From Hanleya hanleyi (Eukaryota > Mollusca > Polyplacophora > Lepidopleurida > Hanleyidae): a DNA stretch of 64,000 nt. The notes below the pieces were generated by a model. That model was not told the origin of the DNA, did no database searches, and worked only from the letters and a program-made list of their open reading frames with translations. Numbering within the stretch: position 1 is the first letter of the stretch; every line of letters begins with the position of its first letter. The DNA is taken from NCBI GenBank assembly GCA_036873755.1, contig JAVTVY010017302.1, positions 1 through 64,000 of the forward strand. The letters are read 5' to 3'. Positions 46,801-55,706 of this stretch are shown here, piece after piece. The position numbers and the translations under genes are program-made.

Positions 46801-49800
46801 CAGAATATTTCCTGGATTGTCTTCTAAAGTGTGTTTGAATATGTGTGAAATATTAGAGGGAAATGGCAATAATGGCCTTTTCTCTAAATAGTAGGGTAGT
46901 TGAAGCATATTTACTATATCTATGCCAGTTTTCACCAGTTAATCATATCCCTCCACATTGAAGCAGGAATCAGTTTGCTACCCAGAAAGTCATATTAAGA
47001 GCTGCAATCTTGTGAATACAGACACCTGGGTAAACTGACCGACCTCTAAATACCGACATTATCCATGGTCCCAATACTTAAATTCAAAGTACAGTGGATC
47101 TGTGAATACAGAAACCTTGGTAAACTGACCGACCTCTAAATATAGGCATTATACATGGTCCCAATACTTAAATTCAAAGTACAGTGAAATCTCTCAATAC
47201 CGACACCTGGGTAAACCGGCCGACCTCTAAATACCGACATTATCCATTGTCCCAATACTTAAATTCAATGTACAGTGAAATCTTTCAATACCAACACCTG
47301 GGTAAACCGACCGACCTCTAAATACCGACATTATCCATTGTCCCAATACTTAAATTCAAAGTACAGTGAACCTGTAAATACAAACACCTGGTAAACCGAC
47401 CGACATCTAAATACCGACATTATCCATTGTCCCAATACTTAAATTCAAAGTACAGTGAAATCTTTCAATACCGACACCTGGGTAAACCGACCGACCTCTA
47501 AATACCGACATTATCCATTGTCCCAATACTTAAATTCAATGTACAGTGAACCTGTGAATACGGACACCTTGGTAAACTGACTGACCTCTAAATACCAACC
47601 TTTCCATTGTCAAAACTGACACTATAATCTGTTCTGAAGCACTGGTCAGTTTACACAGGTTACACTCTAATTTATATGGGGAAAAGCCCATGAAGATGTG
47701 ATGGCTCCGTACAAATAGGAAGATATAACGACTCATTCAAACAAAATAATTTAATGATTGGTTTAGCATTCAAATAAATGCATACAATTGTTTCATGGCT
47801 TACGGTCGCTGTACCTCGTGTTCTAGGTTGGTGTACTCGCCCTCTGTGTTCTCTCGAATCAGAATCACGTCGATATCCTTATGTCGGGTGTTCACCCCCG
47901 GTATACTCTTACACCAAATCACATTGGCGTACAGGTCTAAACTGGTTCTGAAAACGATCAAAACAATCACACATGAGGCCAAAACTAGACAGTTCTTGTT
48001 TGTGATAACATGATCCTAATCAGTGAAGTTGGTAATGATGTTGGGTCGCCTCGGTAGGTGAGCAATATAAAAATACATACTCAGGTCTGCAAGTGCCTCC
48101 TATATTTCCTATATTTTTGAGTCATTCCTATATTTTATTCAAAACCTCCTCTATTTCCTATATTTTAACTTTTTCTCATAACTTTAACGAATGCTCTGAA
48201 ATGAGTCAATTTGGCAATTGAAAATACATCTCAGAACAAATTAAAACATTTCAAACTCTTTTTGTTGAACCAAGCAGCAGAACGGGTCTCCTAAATCACC
48301 ACCACAATGACCACATTCAGTGGAAATAAATTAATTAAACACCAGACAACTACCAATTTTGAAACATACAATGTAGTAATAACCTGTCTTACACTCCCTT
48401 ATTTCCAATATTTTTCTACATTTTATTAAGAATTCCGATGTTTCTCCTATATTTTGGCAAATTTCCTCCTATATTTTCTCCTATATTTTCACTGTGAGCC
48501 ACTCGCAGGCCTGCATATTCCTTTTTTCACTTTTAAGAAAAAATAACTAATGGGCAACACACTTCATAAAATGAAATGTTTCAAAGCAGCAAGGTTTTGC
48601 TTTTGAAATAGAAAAAAAAATCTTCGTAAAGTATTGATTTCTAACAAAGAGATGTCAGTTCATCAGCTCAATCAATAAACTGATAAACAGTTTTGGGTAG
48701 ATAGGAATTTTGTGGGTAGCTAGGGTTCCACAATAAAACAACTTTATAATTTGGTCTGAAAATTAAAGTTACCATGCATGTTTCACAGTTCATGCATGTA
48801 ACAGTTCAGACATGTCATAACTGCAAAGTGGGTGACAAAATAAATGGCCAATCATTCTCTAAATCCACAATTATCATGTGCAAAATCATACATATATAAA
48901 ATCTGTGTCTTCAAAATTTCAAAATGGTGAAAATATTTATAAATCGTGCAAGGCTTTGCAATTTTTTATGATTTTCTTTCTGAAAAGCTCAACCATGTCA
49001 ACTCACTAGTTATTCATTGGGGCATACATTTTCAAGCTATTGCAAATTTTATAGGACTGCTTCTACCAGACAACTGTTGCAGATCTTTTGCAGCAACTGG
49101 AGTGAAACTCTAGATTCATGTTACATAACATAAACTTGTCTGTTACTATGTTTACGTATCTTATTAACTTCATGTTAAGGGGTTGTGTTACCTTTCATTT
49201 ACCGGAAGTCACCCGATATATCCCACAAAACCTACATTTATAGACAAATGAGCAATCATAAGATTTGAGAATGAAAAAACTGTCAGCAACAGCAAGCATT
49301 TCAGCTATCTGATGGATAAACTCAAATTTATCTTGATTTTTAGCCTACCCTACACTTTATTTTTGTGTTTTTTCCCCTATCTTTTAATATGCAATATCGC
49401 ACTTTAATCTCTATTGCCAGAAACAGGCATGGCGAAGGCCCAATTATTTTGTGGATAATTTCAATTAAAAAATGTGGTGAAAGCAAAAAAATTGAAAAAT
49501 AAAGCAAAGAAATTTAATATTCACTATGTTAATTTTTTCCCCAAGATAGCATGTGATTGAATATTTGAGATTAAACTCTAAAATCCCATTGAAACACATT
49601 ATTTTTCCGATTCTCTCCTTCATACGAAAATGATTTGTATAAAAACATGGTCAAAACATATGAATTTTTGGATATGCTCTTTCTTCAAGTAGTACTTCAA
49701 AATCAGACGATTATTTAGGGGGCTTCACAATGAACTGATTTGCAAGTGAAAGGTAACAAAAGGCCTTGATTACATATACTTTCTCAACTAAGTTCAGGAT

Positions 49801-52800
49801 AGTGTGTAGTATCTTTTTCCATTTACTCAACTGTGAATTTTATAGCATAGCATTCTAAGGCCTGGTACCTAATAGGGGGATGCATTTCGTAAGAGTAGCA
49901 TGATGTAAGCTTCTGGAATATATGAGGTTATGAGGTGGGGCAAAGCTTAGTTTAATAGATAGTTCCTGAAGGTAAATGTTAGAAAAAGATGAAAAAGAAG
50001 CTAAAAGAAAAGGAAGATAATTAAGGCAGCTGATGAACCTTTTTTGAACTTTGTTTTGCAACATGGCTCTAACTTATTATGTCGGTACTTACCTGAGTAT
50101 AACATTCATTGACCTAGCGGTCACATCAGTGTCCTTAGTCTCAATATTACCTGTTAACAAAGGTTAACAATGTCATCTTAATGTTTAGTTTCAAAACAAA
50201 TTACATGTAAGGTAAAACAGTGTAAACCATTCCTGAGTTGGAAATGACACCAAGTCATATTCACAACCGATATAATATACAACAGAATGCCTCAGAACAG
50301 AGCGGTATCCGGATTTACAATAAAATTTGGTGTTTCAAACCAAGAAGCAATTCAGTGTAATAAGGAAAACTAATTTGATTGGAAAGCATAATCAAATGAA
50401 ATGACAAGAAAATAGGGGCATATTACAGTTATCCTATTTTGAAAACTGAAGATTTGCAATTTATCATTATCTGAAGTCGTAAAATTACACACTTATTATG
50501 TTAAACTCATCCGTGAAAATCACGATATTTAATTAATCTTACTGGTCGACTATCACTCATCACATGATCAGGATGATAATGTTAACAAAACCAGACAAAA
50601 TTCATCAATTTTATCATCTGTGAAATAGGTTTGATGGTTCATTACACCATCATTCAGAGGTGTTGGTTTTCAAAACACACCAAGGGGAACAACTCTGCAC
50701 AAAAGTCACATCAAGGGAGATAATACATCAATTTGGACTGAAATAATAGTCTGGCATCAGTCAAGTATGTCTCAGAGAAAGAGAGAGAGAGAGAGAATTA
50801 CGGTAATTTCCCTATTAATTCGCGATGTAGTGATGAAACTCACCACTCCAAAAATTGGCTACTTTCGAATTATTTGTTGAGCAAATTCCAGAAAAACGCG
50901 AGTGTTCGAATTAAATGTCGCGCCGACTTTCACGGAATATCCAAAATGGCGGACCGCTTTGCCGTGGTCGTAGTGATCGTATTTATTACCGTGTATTCAC
51001 TTTGATATCTCATCATAGTTTCCATAAAAGGCAGTGTATGATGTCAGAAAATCTCCTCTACCCTGATAAAGGCGTCTAATTTTATTCGAGGAAGTCATAT
51101 TGATCGAGTGACAAGTTCAACAGCCCGTTCAGCAAGATCATGCAGATTTTTGAGCTGACGTCCGTAACTTCGCGTTCGTAATAACATCGTAAAAGTAGGC
51201 CAAAACATTGAACGTATTCCTTCCTTTTTGTTCAGTATTAGCTATGATCTATATTATGAAACCTAACTGATATGGAATTGAAAGAATATTCTGGATTTAT
51301 AAAACTATACACGTAACACATATTAGAGTATTTCAGTGCTCACCAAACCCGGTCGACAATGGCCACTAAAAAATGACAACTGGCGACTGAATTTTTCAGT
51401 CACTCGCCAATGTGTCGATTAAAAAATAGAGTTACTCGCCAAAGTGGAGAGTGAATTTTTGATTAATGAAGTGTTTAGTCGCCAAAGTATTTTTGTGTTT
51501 AGTTTATCAGGCAGCGAAATCCAATCAGGCCTAAAATATACAGGAAATAATGACAGAATAATGCCGACGATACAGACATGGGGAAGCTTAGTCTATTTAT
51601 AGCGACCACGTGGTCCGATGTAATATCCGCGCTCTTGAAACCATGTGCAGGCGTGACACAATAAGATCACGTGCACGCCCTAGAAAAGTTAATCCACGAC
51701 CCGCTGACTGTTCTCAGCCAATGAAATCATTGTAGTAAAATTAACGTAAACAAATTCTATGAAACAAACTTGGCGGGAATTTGCAAGTTCACGGTCAAGA
51801 CTCCAAATGGTCCGTCAATGCGATGGTATGCCTGAAGCACGACATGTGCATTTTGACTTTAGTGTCGCTTCTAAAACAATTGTAGTCAAGTAAAACCAGC
51901 TCAGTAAATTTAAATGTTGAAAGACACACGTCATGTGGTAAAAGTTTGCGGAGAAGAGTTTGAAACCTTTGTTTCACCTGAGCGACTTTTCATTCAAGCC
52001 ATTTCGGATTTTTTACCGTATATATTTTTCCCGACTGCGGCGAAACGCGATCAAGTTAGGATAAAATTACAGGACTGCGGAGTTAATTGAATCAATTTTT
52101 TTCCTTATGGACTGTAAGTAATAGTAATTCAGTCTGATTTATTGTACCATTCCCTGTTGTTTCTCTGCGTTTACAAATAATAGCATACGGCGATATACTA
52201 TACGAGATTCTAGTAACATATTCACTTTACTTTCATCGGCACGAACTCTGTGGCGAAAACGGGAGTGTTCGAATTTATTGTTTCACGGGTATATTGAAAA
52301 TGCTCCCGTTTTCGTTTTATTAGGATGGACAAAATCACGACAGGGGAAAAATCGGCCGTTTTCGAATTAAATTTGGAAGGTGAATTAATAGGGAAATTAC
52401 CGTAAGGTTTAACGTGTCTCAGAATCATCATGGTGAACACCATGGTTTACCTTGCACCGGCCATGGTCAACCAGTCAAGCAGATAGCCTGTACTAAAAGC
52501 AAAAATATAATACAAAATTAAACTAACAAATTTTAAAATGTACCTTTAATTGCTACTCCATTTCTTTTCACGGATAATAGGGCATTCCTCATGAACTCTG
52601 GATCAGTACCGGTGGTAGTGGGGCTGATTTCAATCACCTCAAAGTCGATTGGAGCACCAGCATACCTGTTCTCGAAGAAATTATAACAATAATCAAAGGT
52701 ACATCAATCAGTGCTCATTTCAGTCAAAATTTAGTCCCGTGAATAGGGGCTTCAGGGGTCCTCCCCATTAAAATTTTGAAAATTTACCTTTCATTTTACG

Positions 52801-55460
52801 CACTTTTAGGCAATTTCAGAGAAGATTTTAGGGTGACAATTTCTGCCTTTCAAACCCTGTCAAAGAGGCAAAAAAATAAAAATAAAAATAAAATCGATAA
52901 ATAAAAAAAATCTTCCTCAAATATTGGTGTTCAGATGAAACCATCTTCTCATCGGTTTAAGTCAAAGTGAACTTCTACCACCTCTGTACGAAAAGGTTTC
53001 TTCGTTGATGCATAAGTTTTTGCATCAATGCCAAGCTGAATTGTTTGAAGTTGTGGGAGCCAAATGCATCATTTTCCAGCACTAATTAATTTTGTTTTTC
53101 ATCGAAAAAGAGAGGCGGATATTATACAGCTGTCATATGAAACTGATAATTCCTGAAGACATTTTACTTCCCTGGAAAATTTTGAGATTTCAGATGCTTC
53201 TGTACAAATTGTCGACCCATTTTAAGGCACTTCAGTCAAAAAGTGGTCCTTGGCCCCCACCTCTTTTCAAAGTCTATTTTTCATTAACGTTATATTTTGT
53301 ACGTCAGCTTGCACTCTTGGAGGCAGCCAAAACTTAGAAGAAATATGACTTGTCTGAGTGATTTGTTGAGAAACTCATTCATTTTATCTCGTTCAAATCT
53401 GCTTTAGGTCACGCATGAGCGGCATTGTTATTATGGCCATGTTGCGAAATAGATCGATTATTCAGGAAAACTATGAAAATCTTTTATCTAAAATCAGTTG
53501 ATATATTACTAAAGTTGTCTACATTAGGCACCTCAACTGTGTCATTGGAAAATGATAAATGCAGGCAATTGTATTGAACTGGTAGAGAATGACCCGAGTC
53601 TCCAGTTTGACGAATGTGATTGAAAACACCAGCGATGGAAAAGAAAATTTAAGTTACATATTCATATACAAAGCTGAAATTTGAAAAATTATCAATCATC
53701 TATCCAAATTTAAACCAGTAATGTTTTTCAATTCTGTGTACATTGTGTGTGTAAGGATATATGATGGCCAGGCATTTTTAAGAGCCGCCATAATACCAAA
53801 TTCAGTCCCAAGTACTTACCTGTACACCTCCTGGACATGCCCTAGTAGTTCTGGACCAATCCCATCACCTGGTATCATGGACACTGTATGACGTCCTCCA
53901 TATTGGGCTTTCCGCTGAAATATCACAGGCAGAGATGGAGAAACAGCACCAAAACAGGAGTTGACTGAGAGTAGTCTCCCTTTCTGGAGATTTAATGGCA
54001 GTAGTAGTCTCCCTTACAACATAAAATGTAGCAGTCACAGGTAAGGCAAAAACAATACAGTGTAAATGTACACTCAATTATATATGCATAATCATTCATG
54101 TTGACTGTACATTGTACATAAATGTGTGCCATACATGTAACAAAGACCCAATTTAATCATAATATTTACACTCGACCTCACAAGCCAGATGAAATGATTC
54201 TGGAAGTGGGAGGTGTGTATTTGTGAAGCTCTATGCAAGGCGCATAGCCTTTGATCCCCATTGTGCCTGCATACTTCGTGATCTTTCGCGGCTAGGCAAG
54301 GTGAGTGAGTGAGTGAATAGAATTTAACGTCGCTTTCAACAATATTTCAGCTATATCACGACGAAGCTACTAAGCACCACCCAGCCCAGTTGTGTTCCTG
54401 CTACTTCAAAGAAGAAATCTTTGAAGCAGCATGGAACCAGACACCCTCCATCCACCCTATAAAACACTGAGGACAGCGCACACGACACAGACAGGACGCT
54501 TACATGGCGCAATAAAGACAAGTGATGTTACAGTGCTAGACATCACATTATCGAGTTCCTGTTGCTTCTCAGCAAAATGCATTGAAGCAACAGGAACCTG
54601 AACCCACCCAAGGCTAGGCAAGGAGTGGAGCTTTGTGTGAGGACTCATCTTGATATCAAAATTCATATTCTTGTTCAAGCATGTCAAGTGAAGAGTTACA
54701 ATATAAATCAGGCTTTGAAATTGCACCCTTATCATTGTGCACAAATAGAGATGTGCCCTAAATAGAGATCAAAAGAAAAAAAAATTAGGTTATTTTTCTA
54801 GCATTGAAAATCAATGTTGAGATATGTTCATGGAGAGTGTTCAGCAATGAAGCATTAGGCCGCTGTTAATTAATTGTTCATTTCTCGTGACCTTGCTCGT
54901 AAAAATAGACATGCTGAGTGCGATAATTATTAATTATGCATCCTGCCAACCAACTGCATGTAAATATGAAGAAAAGGAGATCTTTTGCATTTGGAAATCC
55001 TACACCTTGCTTGAATTTTAATTACATATACGTGCATTTGCACATAAAATTTAAATGCGAGAGAGCTGAATATTTGAGTTAAAGCCTACCTAATTTGCTG
55101 GATAATATTTTCTCTATTTTCATGATTTTGGGCTTTTTCCCCTACAGGGACATGCACAAACACCACAGTTCTGGGTTGAATGTTTTAATTATTTTTAAAC
55201 AAACAAAAAACAAAACAAAAAAAAAACATTTACAGGGCTTCAGATCTCACTAATCTGGGCACAACCTCTATTCGGCATGCCCACAACAATAAAAAATAAT
55301 TAAAACTGATGATTAGGAATGCAAAGTGTAGTTTCCAAAAGAATCAAGTCAGCTGAGCACTGAATGTAGGTAAAAATATAATACTCACTGGAATTTGTGC
55401 AGCTGCTGAGAGTGTACCATATCTATGTCTGTTTACAACAGGTATACAACATGGCTGTAT
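31800..55460 (-). CDS. IDH3G: NAD-dependent isocitrate dehydrogenase, gamma-type regulatory subunit
   Basis: Eleven exons on the minus strand join in phase to 370 residues and a stop. The enzyme converts isocitrate to 2-oxoglutarate in the TCA cycle, in the mitochondrial matrix, as a complex of catalytic alpha with beta and gamma subunits. Visible motifs in order: [82 protein letters not shown] and [24 protein letters not shown], the Arg-Asn-Ser-Gly-Lys stretch and the C terminus point to gamma rather than beta. The segment [13 protein letters not shown] has Asn where catalytic alpha subunits have metal-binding Asp, fitting a regulatory subunit. The first exon, with the start codon and most of the targeting peptide (about 20-30 residues), was not found. 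Introns are large and full of repeats; the gene spans over 23.6 kb. Confidence 0.95.
32254..32314 (-). CDS. IDH3G: IDH3 gamma-type exon 11
   Basis: 61 nt. The first base completes the Gly codon of exon 10; it then reads [20 protein letters not shown]. Acceptor ATTGCAG, donor GTTGGT (a weaker donor). The helix after ANPTAML is expected here. The intron upstream of it, about 9 kb, is the largest of the gene. Confidence 0.88.
32748..33810 (+). mobile_element. Hairpin-headed array element, copy E2
   Basis: The head (32754-32862) is a palindrome with arms ATCGACCATAGAGGTCC and GGACCTCTATGGTCGAT, enclosing an inner palindrome around CCAGTTATGGTGG. Five monomers of about 165 bp follow, then a C-run and TACTAAGTAACGGGGGACAA. 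Antisense frames through the monomers look open only because the repeat unit is open. It lies in the intron between IDH3 exons 10 and 11. Confidence 0.85.
33893..34725 (+). mobile_element. Array element E4, left part
   Basis: It begins near CCCGAGGGGTTCAAGTCCCC and continues in monomers of about 125-160 bp with AAAACAATCCCAAG, GAGATCTTGAGGCGAGGTAC, GTTATTGTCCGGAAAC and AGGTGGCGCCACC. It breaks off at GAGGTA where the CACTA-like element begins and resumes at 38791. Its monomer shares the AAAACAATCCCAA and GTTATTGTCCGGA blocks with E1-E3, so the families are related. Confidence 0.8.
36285..36590. repeat. Retroposon 3' end-like fragment
   Basis: Repeated TCAGATT words are followed by TTTCTTTATTTGTACATATA, which on the minus strand looks like the tail of a LINE or SINE with a short (AATCTG) repeat. 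The body at 36340-36570 is unrecognised. Confidence 0.35.
36591..37956 (+). mobile_element. Hairpin-headed array element, copy E3
   Basis: The head palindrome (36595-36690) is intact, with ATCGACCATAGAGGTCC arms. Seven monomers of about 160 bp follow, then TACTAAGTAGCGGGGGACAA. Monomers alternate between two subtypes (AATCCAATGAAATCCAGTAT and TTATAATCCAATATGGC), suggesting array growth by dimers. It is nested in the CACTA-like element. Confidence 0.85.
38791..39082 (+). mobile_element. Array element E4, right part with tail
   Basis: It resumes the monomer at TACCCACATACCAA, continues for about 1.5 monomers, then GGACGGACGCACGGACGG and a tail hairpin GTCCCCCTTTAGCCCTTCGG to ATCGGGGGAC (39049-39080). 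The terminal GGGGGACAAT is the same as in E1-E3. Confidence 0.82.
39210..39478 (+). mobile_element. Array-type element remnant E5
   Basis: A single monomer with AAAACGCAATCCCAAG, CATCTGCATACCAAATAACC and CTATTGCCCAGAAGCG, homologous in layout to E4. Then GGACGGACAG and a tail hairpin AATATACCCC to GGGGGTATAT. Confidence 0.65.
39905..41060 (+). mobile_element. Array element E6
   Basis: Three units of about 340 bp, each made of two related halves with GGGGCATAACTCTGTAAA and CCGAAAGGGGCATAACTCC. The end is GGACGGACGGACGTACATGG and a hairpin TACCCCGAGGCC-AAAAT-GGCCGAGGGGTA. It has the same plan as E4 but a different monomer, and lies in the IDH3 exon 10-11 intron. Confidence 0.75.
41354..41448 (-). 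CDS. IDH3G: IDH3 gamma-type exon 10
   Basis: 95 nt after CTCTTTCAG. It reads [20 protein letters not shown] and on to LLDYLG. The catalytic alpha subunit has HGTAPDIAGK here, so the substitution again marks a regulatory subunit. Donor GTAATA. Confidence 0.94.
42446..42592 (-). CDS. IDH3G: IDH3 gamma-type exon 9
   Basis: 147 nt, exactly 49 codons, acceptor TTTGCCAG and donor GTGAGT. It reads [19 protein letters not shown] then [18 protein letters not shown] and EYALFEA. Codon use is clearly GC-richer than the surroundings. Confidence 0.96.
42740..43050 (-). mobile_element. SINE-like retroposon, copy 1
   Basis: About 310 bp, at least 90% like 54302-54611. On the minus strand it begins GGGTTCAGGTTCCTGTTGC, contains a hairpin of GAAGCAACAGGAAC, and ends GATATAGCTGAAATATTG and (TCAC)n. 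That tail type is common in molluscan SINEs. Target duplication unclear. Confidence 0.78.
43782..44182. mobile_element. Mutator-like foldback element with 10 bp duplication
   Basis: 401 bp made of inverted repeats of about 155 bp, starting CAATCTGATTAAAACTCAG, with under 10% mismatch between arms, around a spacer of about 90 bp. ATACGACCAC occurs directly on both sides (43772-43781 and 44183-44192). Long inverted repeats with a 9-10 bp duplication fit Mutator-like elements. It lies in the intron between IDH3 exons 8 and 9. Confidence 0.88.
44500..44602 (-). CDS. IDH3G: IDH3 gamma-type exon 8
   Basis: 103 nt; its first base completes the Met of exon 7. It reads [20 protein letters not shown] and on to IIDNCSMQ. 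Acceptor CTCCACAG, donor GTAAAG. Confidence 0.96.
45455..45588 (-). CDS. IDH3G: IDH3 gamma-type exon 7
   Basis: 134 nt after TTCCTCAG. It reads [20 protein letters not shown], then [20 protein letters not shown] and KANI; donor GTGAGT after AT of the Met codon. [10 protein letters not shown] is a hallmark of the IDH3 family. Confidence 0.96.
45659..45859 (+). repeat. Dispersed repeat, copy 2
   Basis: Same start (CCTATTTCTTCTAATTATTC) and end as 6059-6211, with an additional roughly 45 bp containing GCAGCACTTGGGATAAATAA. Confidence 0.65.
46178..46349. mobile_element. Possible pogo/Tc1-like MITE
   Basis: The left end TACAGTGTAACCTCACTATA and the right end CTATAGTGAGGCGCCTTACA then CTGA are imperfect inverted repeats. 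The left end resembles the CAGT-AACCTC-ATATAAC ends of pogo-like elements. Aged copy. Confidence 0.4.
47008..47610 (-). repeat. 91 bp minisatellite (about 6.5 units)
   Basis: Units with TACAGTGAAATCTCTCAATA, CCGACACCTGGGTAAACCG and CCAATACTTAAATTC recur at 89-91 bp spacing (ACAGTG at 47091, 47181, 47272, 47363, 47452 and 47543). It lies in the intron between IDH3 exons 6 and 7, about 200 bp from exon 6. Confidence 0.93.
47815..47947 (-). CDS. IDH3G: IDH3 gamma-type exon 6
   Basis: 133 nt; the first base completes an Arg codon. It reads [20 protein letters not shown] then [20 protein letters not shown] and LEHE. Acceptor GTTTTCAG, donor GTACAG (weak). RENTEGEY is the substrate-binding loop motif of the family. 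Confidence 0.96.
48082..48513. mobile_element. hAT-like MITE
   Basis: The ends CAGGTCTGCAAGTG and its inverted partner CACTCGCAGGCCTG flank about 430 bp rich in TCCTATATTTT. CATACT on the left and CATATT on the right may be a 6 bp target duplication with one change. Confidence 0.5.
48514..50092. other. IDH3 intron sequence without recognisable features
   Basis: AT-rich, part of the intron between exons 5 and 6. I see no exon, hairpin or array here. Confidence 0.5.
50093..50150 (-). CDS. IDH3G: IDH3 gamma-type exon 5
   Basis: 58 nt. It completes a Gly codon and reads [23 protein letters not shown] followed by a variable loop is typical of gamma rather than beta. Acceptor GTTAACAG, donor GTAAGT. 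Confidence 0.93.
50799..52404. mobile_element. 1.6 kb TIR element, non-autonomous
   Basis: The ends TACGGTAATTTCCCTATTAA and TTAATAGGGAAATTACCGTA are perfect inverted repeats starting with TA. The interior has CpG-rich stretches and paired GAGTGTTCGAATT words near both ends, but no transposase frame. The ends match the MITE at 25504-25724. A (GA)n run sits just outside the left end (50772-50797). It lies between IDH3 exons 4 and 5. Confidence 0.85.
52544..52665 (-). CDS. IDH3G: IDH3 gamma-type exon 4
   Basis: 122 nt. The G after the acceptor completes an Arg codon; it then reads [20 protein letters not shown] and on to [17 protein letters not shown]. Donor GTACAT (weak). Confidence 0.95.
52666..53819. 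other. IDH3 intron between exons 3 and 4
   Basis: About 1.15 kb. An 81-codon frame at 53092-53337 has no recognisable domain and is treated as chance. An A-rich run lies at 52865-52915. Confidence 0.5.
53820..53914 (-). CDS. IDH3G: IDH3 gamma-type exon 3
   Basis: 95 nt after ATATTTCAG. It reads [20 protein letters not shown] then [11 protein letters not shown]; donor GTAAGT. The [17 protein letters not shown] block begins the mature enzyme. Confidence 0.97.
54302..54611 (-). mobile_element. SINE-like retroposon, copy 2, with 12 bp duplication
   Basis: 310 bp, same family as 42740-43050. GGCTAGGCAAGG is present directly on both sides (54290-54301 and 54612-54623), the hallmark of LINE-driven insertion. 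It lies between IDH3 exons 2 and 3. Confidence 0.88.
55389..55460 (-). CDS. IDH3G: IDH3 gamma-type exon 2
   Basis: 72 nt in phase 0, acceptor TTACATTTCAG, donor GTGAGT. It reads [20 protein letters not shown] then AQIP: basic and hydroxylated with no acidic residue, as expected for the end of a mitochondrial targeting peptide. The exon before it must end on a whole codon; it was not found. Confidence 0.85.
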
Positions 55461-55706
55461 CTGAAATGTAAAAAAAACCACTTCAAAGATTAAATGGAAA
55501 TTATTACATGGTTTACACCAAAGCATGAAATATGGACAGTAAAAAGTGAATCTTACTTTGCATCAAGCAAAGAAGGGAGTCATTGTGGGAGAAGTTGATC
55601 TGCAGGTATTGAGAGGATGTACATACAGAAATACATGTACTGAACAAGGGAAGGTCTCAGTACTCCGGGGGTGGTGACAAACCCCTTGGCGGTAAAGCAT
55701 GTTTTT

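Noticed and set aside
42446..50150. Assignment of the IDH3 gene to the beta subunit
   Set aside because: [12 protein letters not shown] and IIDNCSMQ resemble beta, but [23 protein letters not shown] and the [11 protein letters not shown] end fit gamma better.
53092..53337. 81-codon frame in an IDH3 intron
   Set aside because: No motif; it lies in an intron on the opposite strand and is probably chance.
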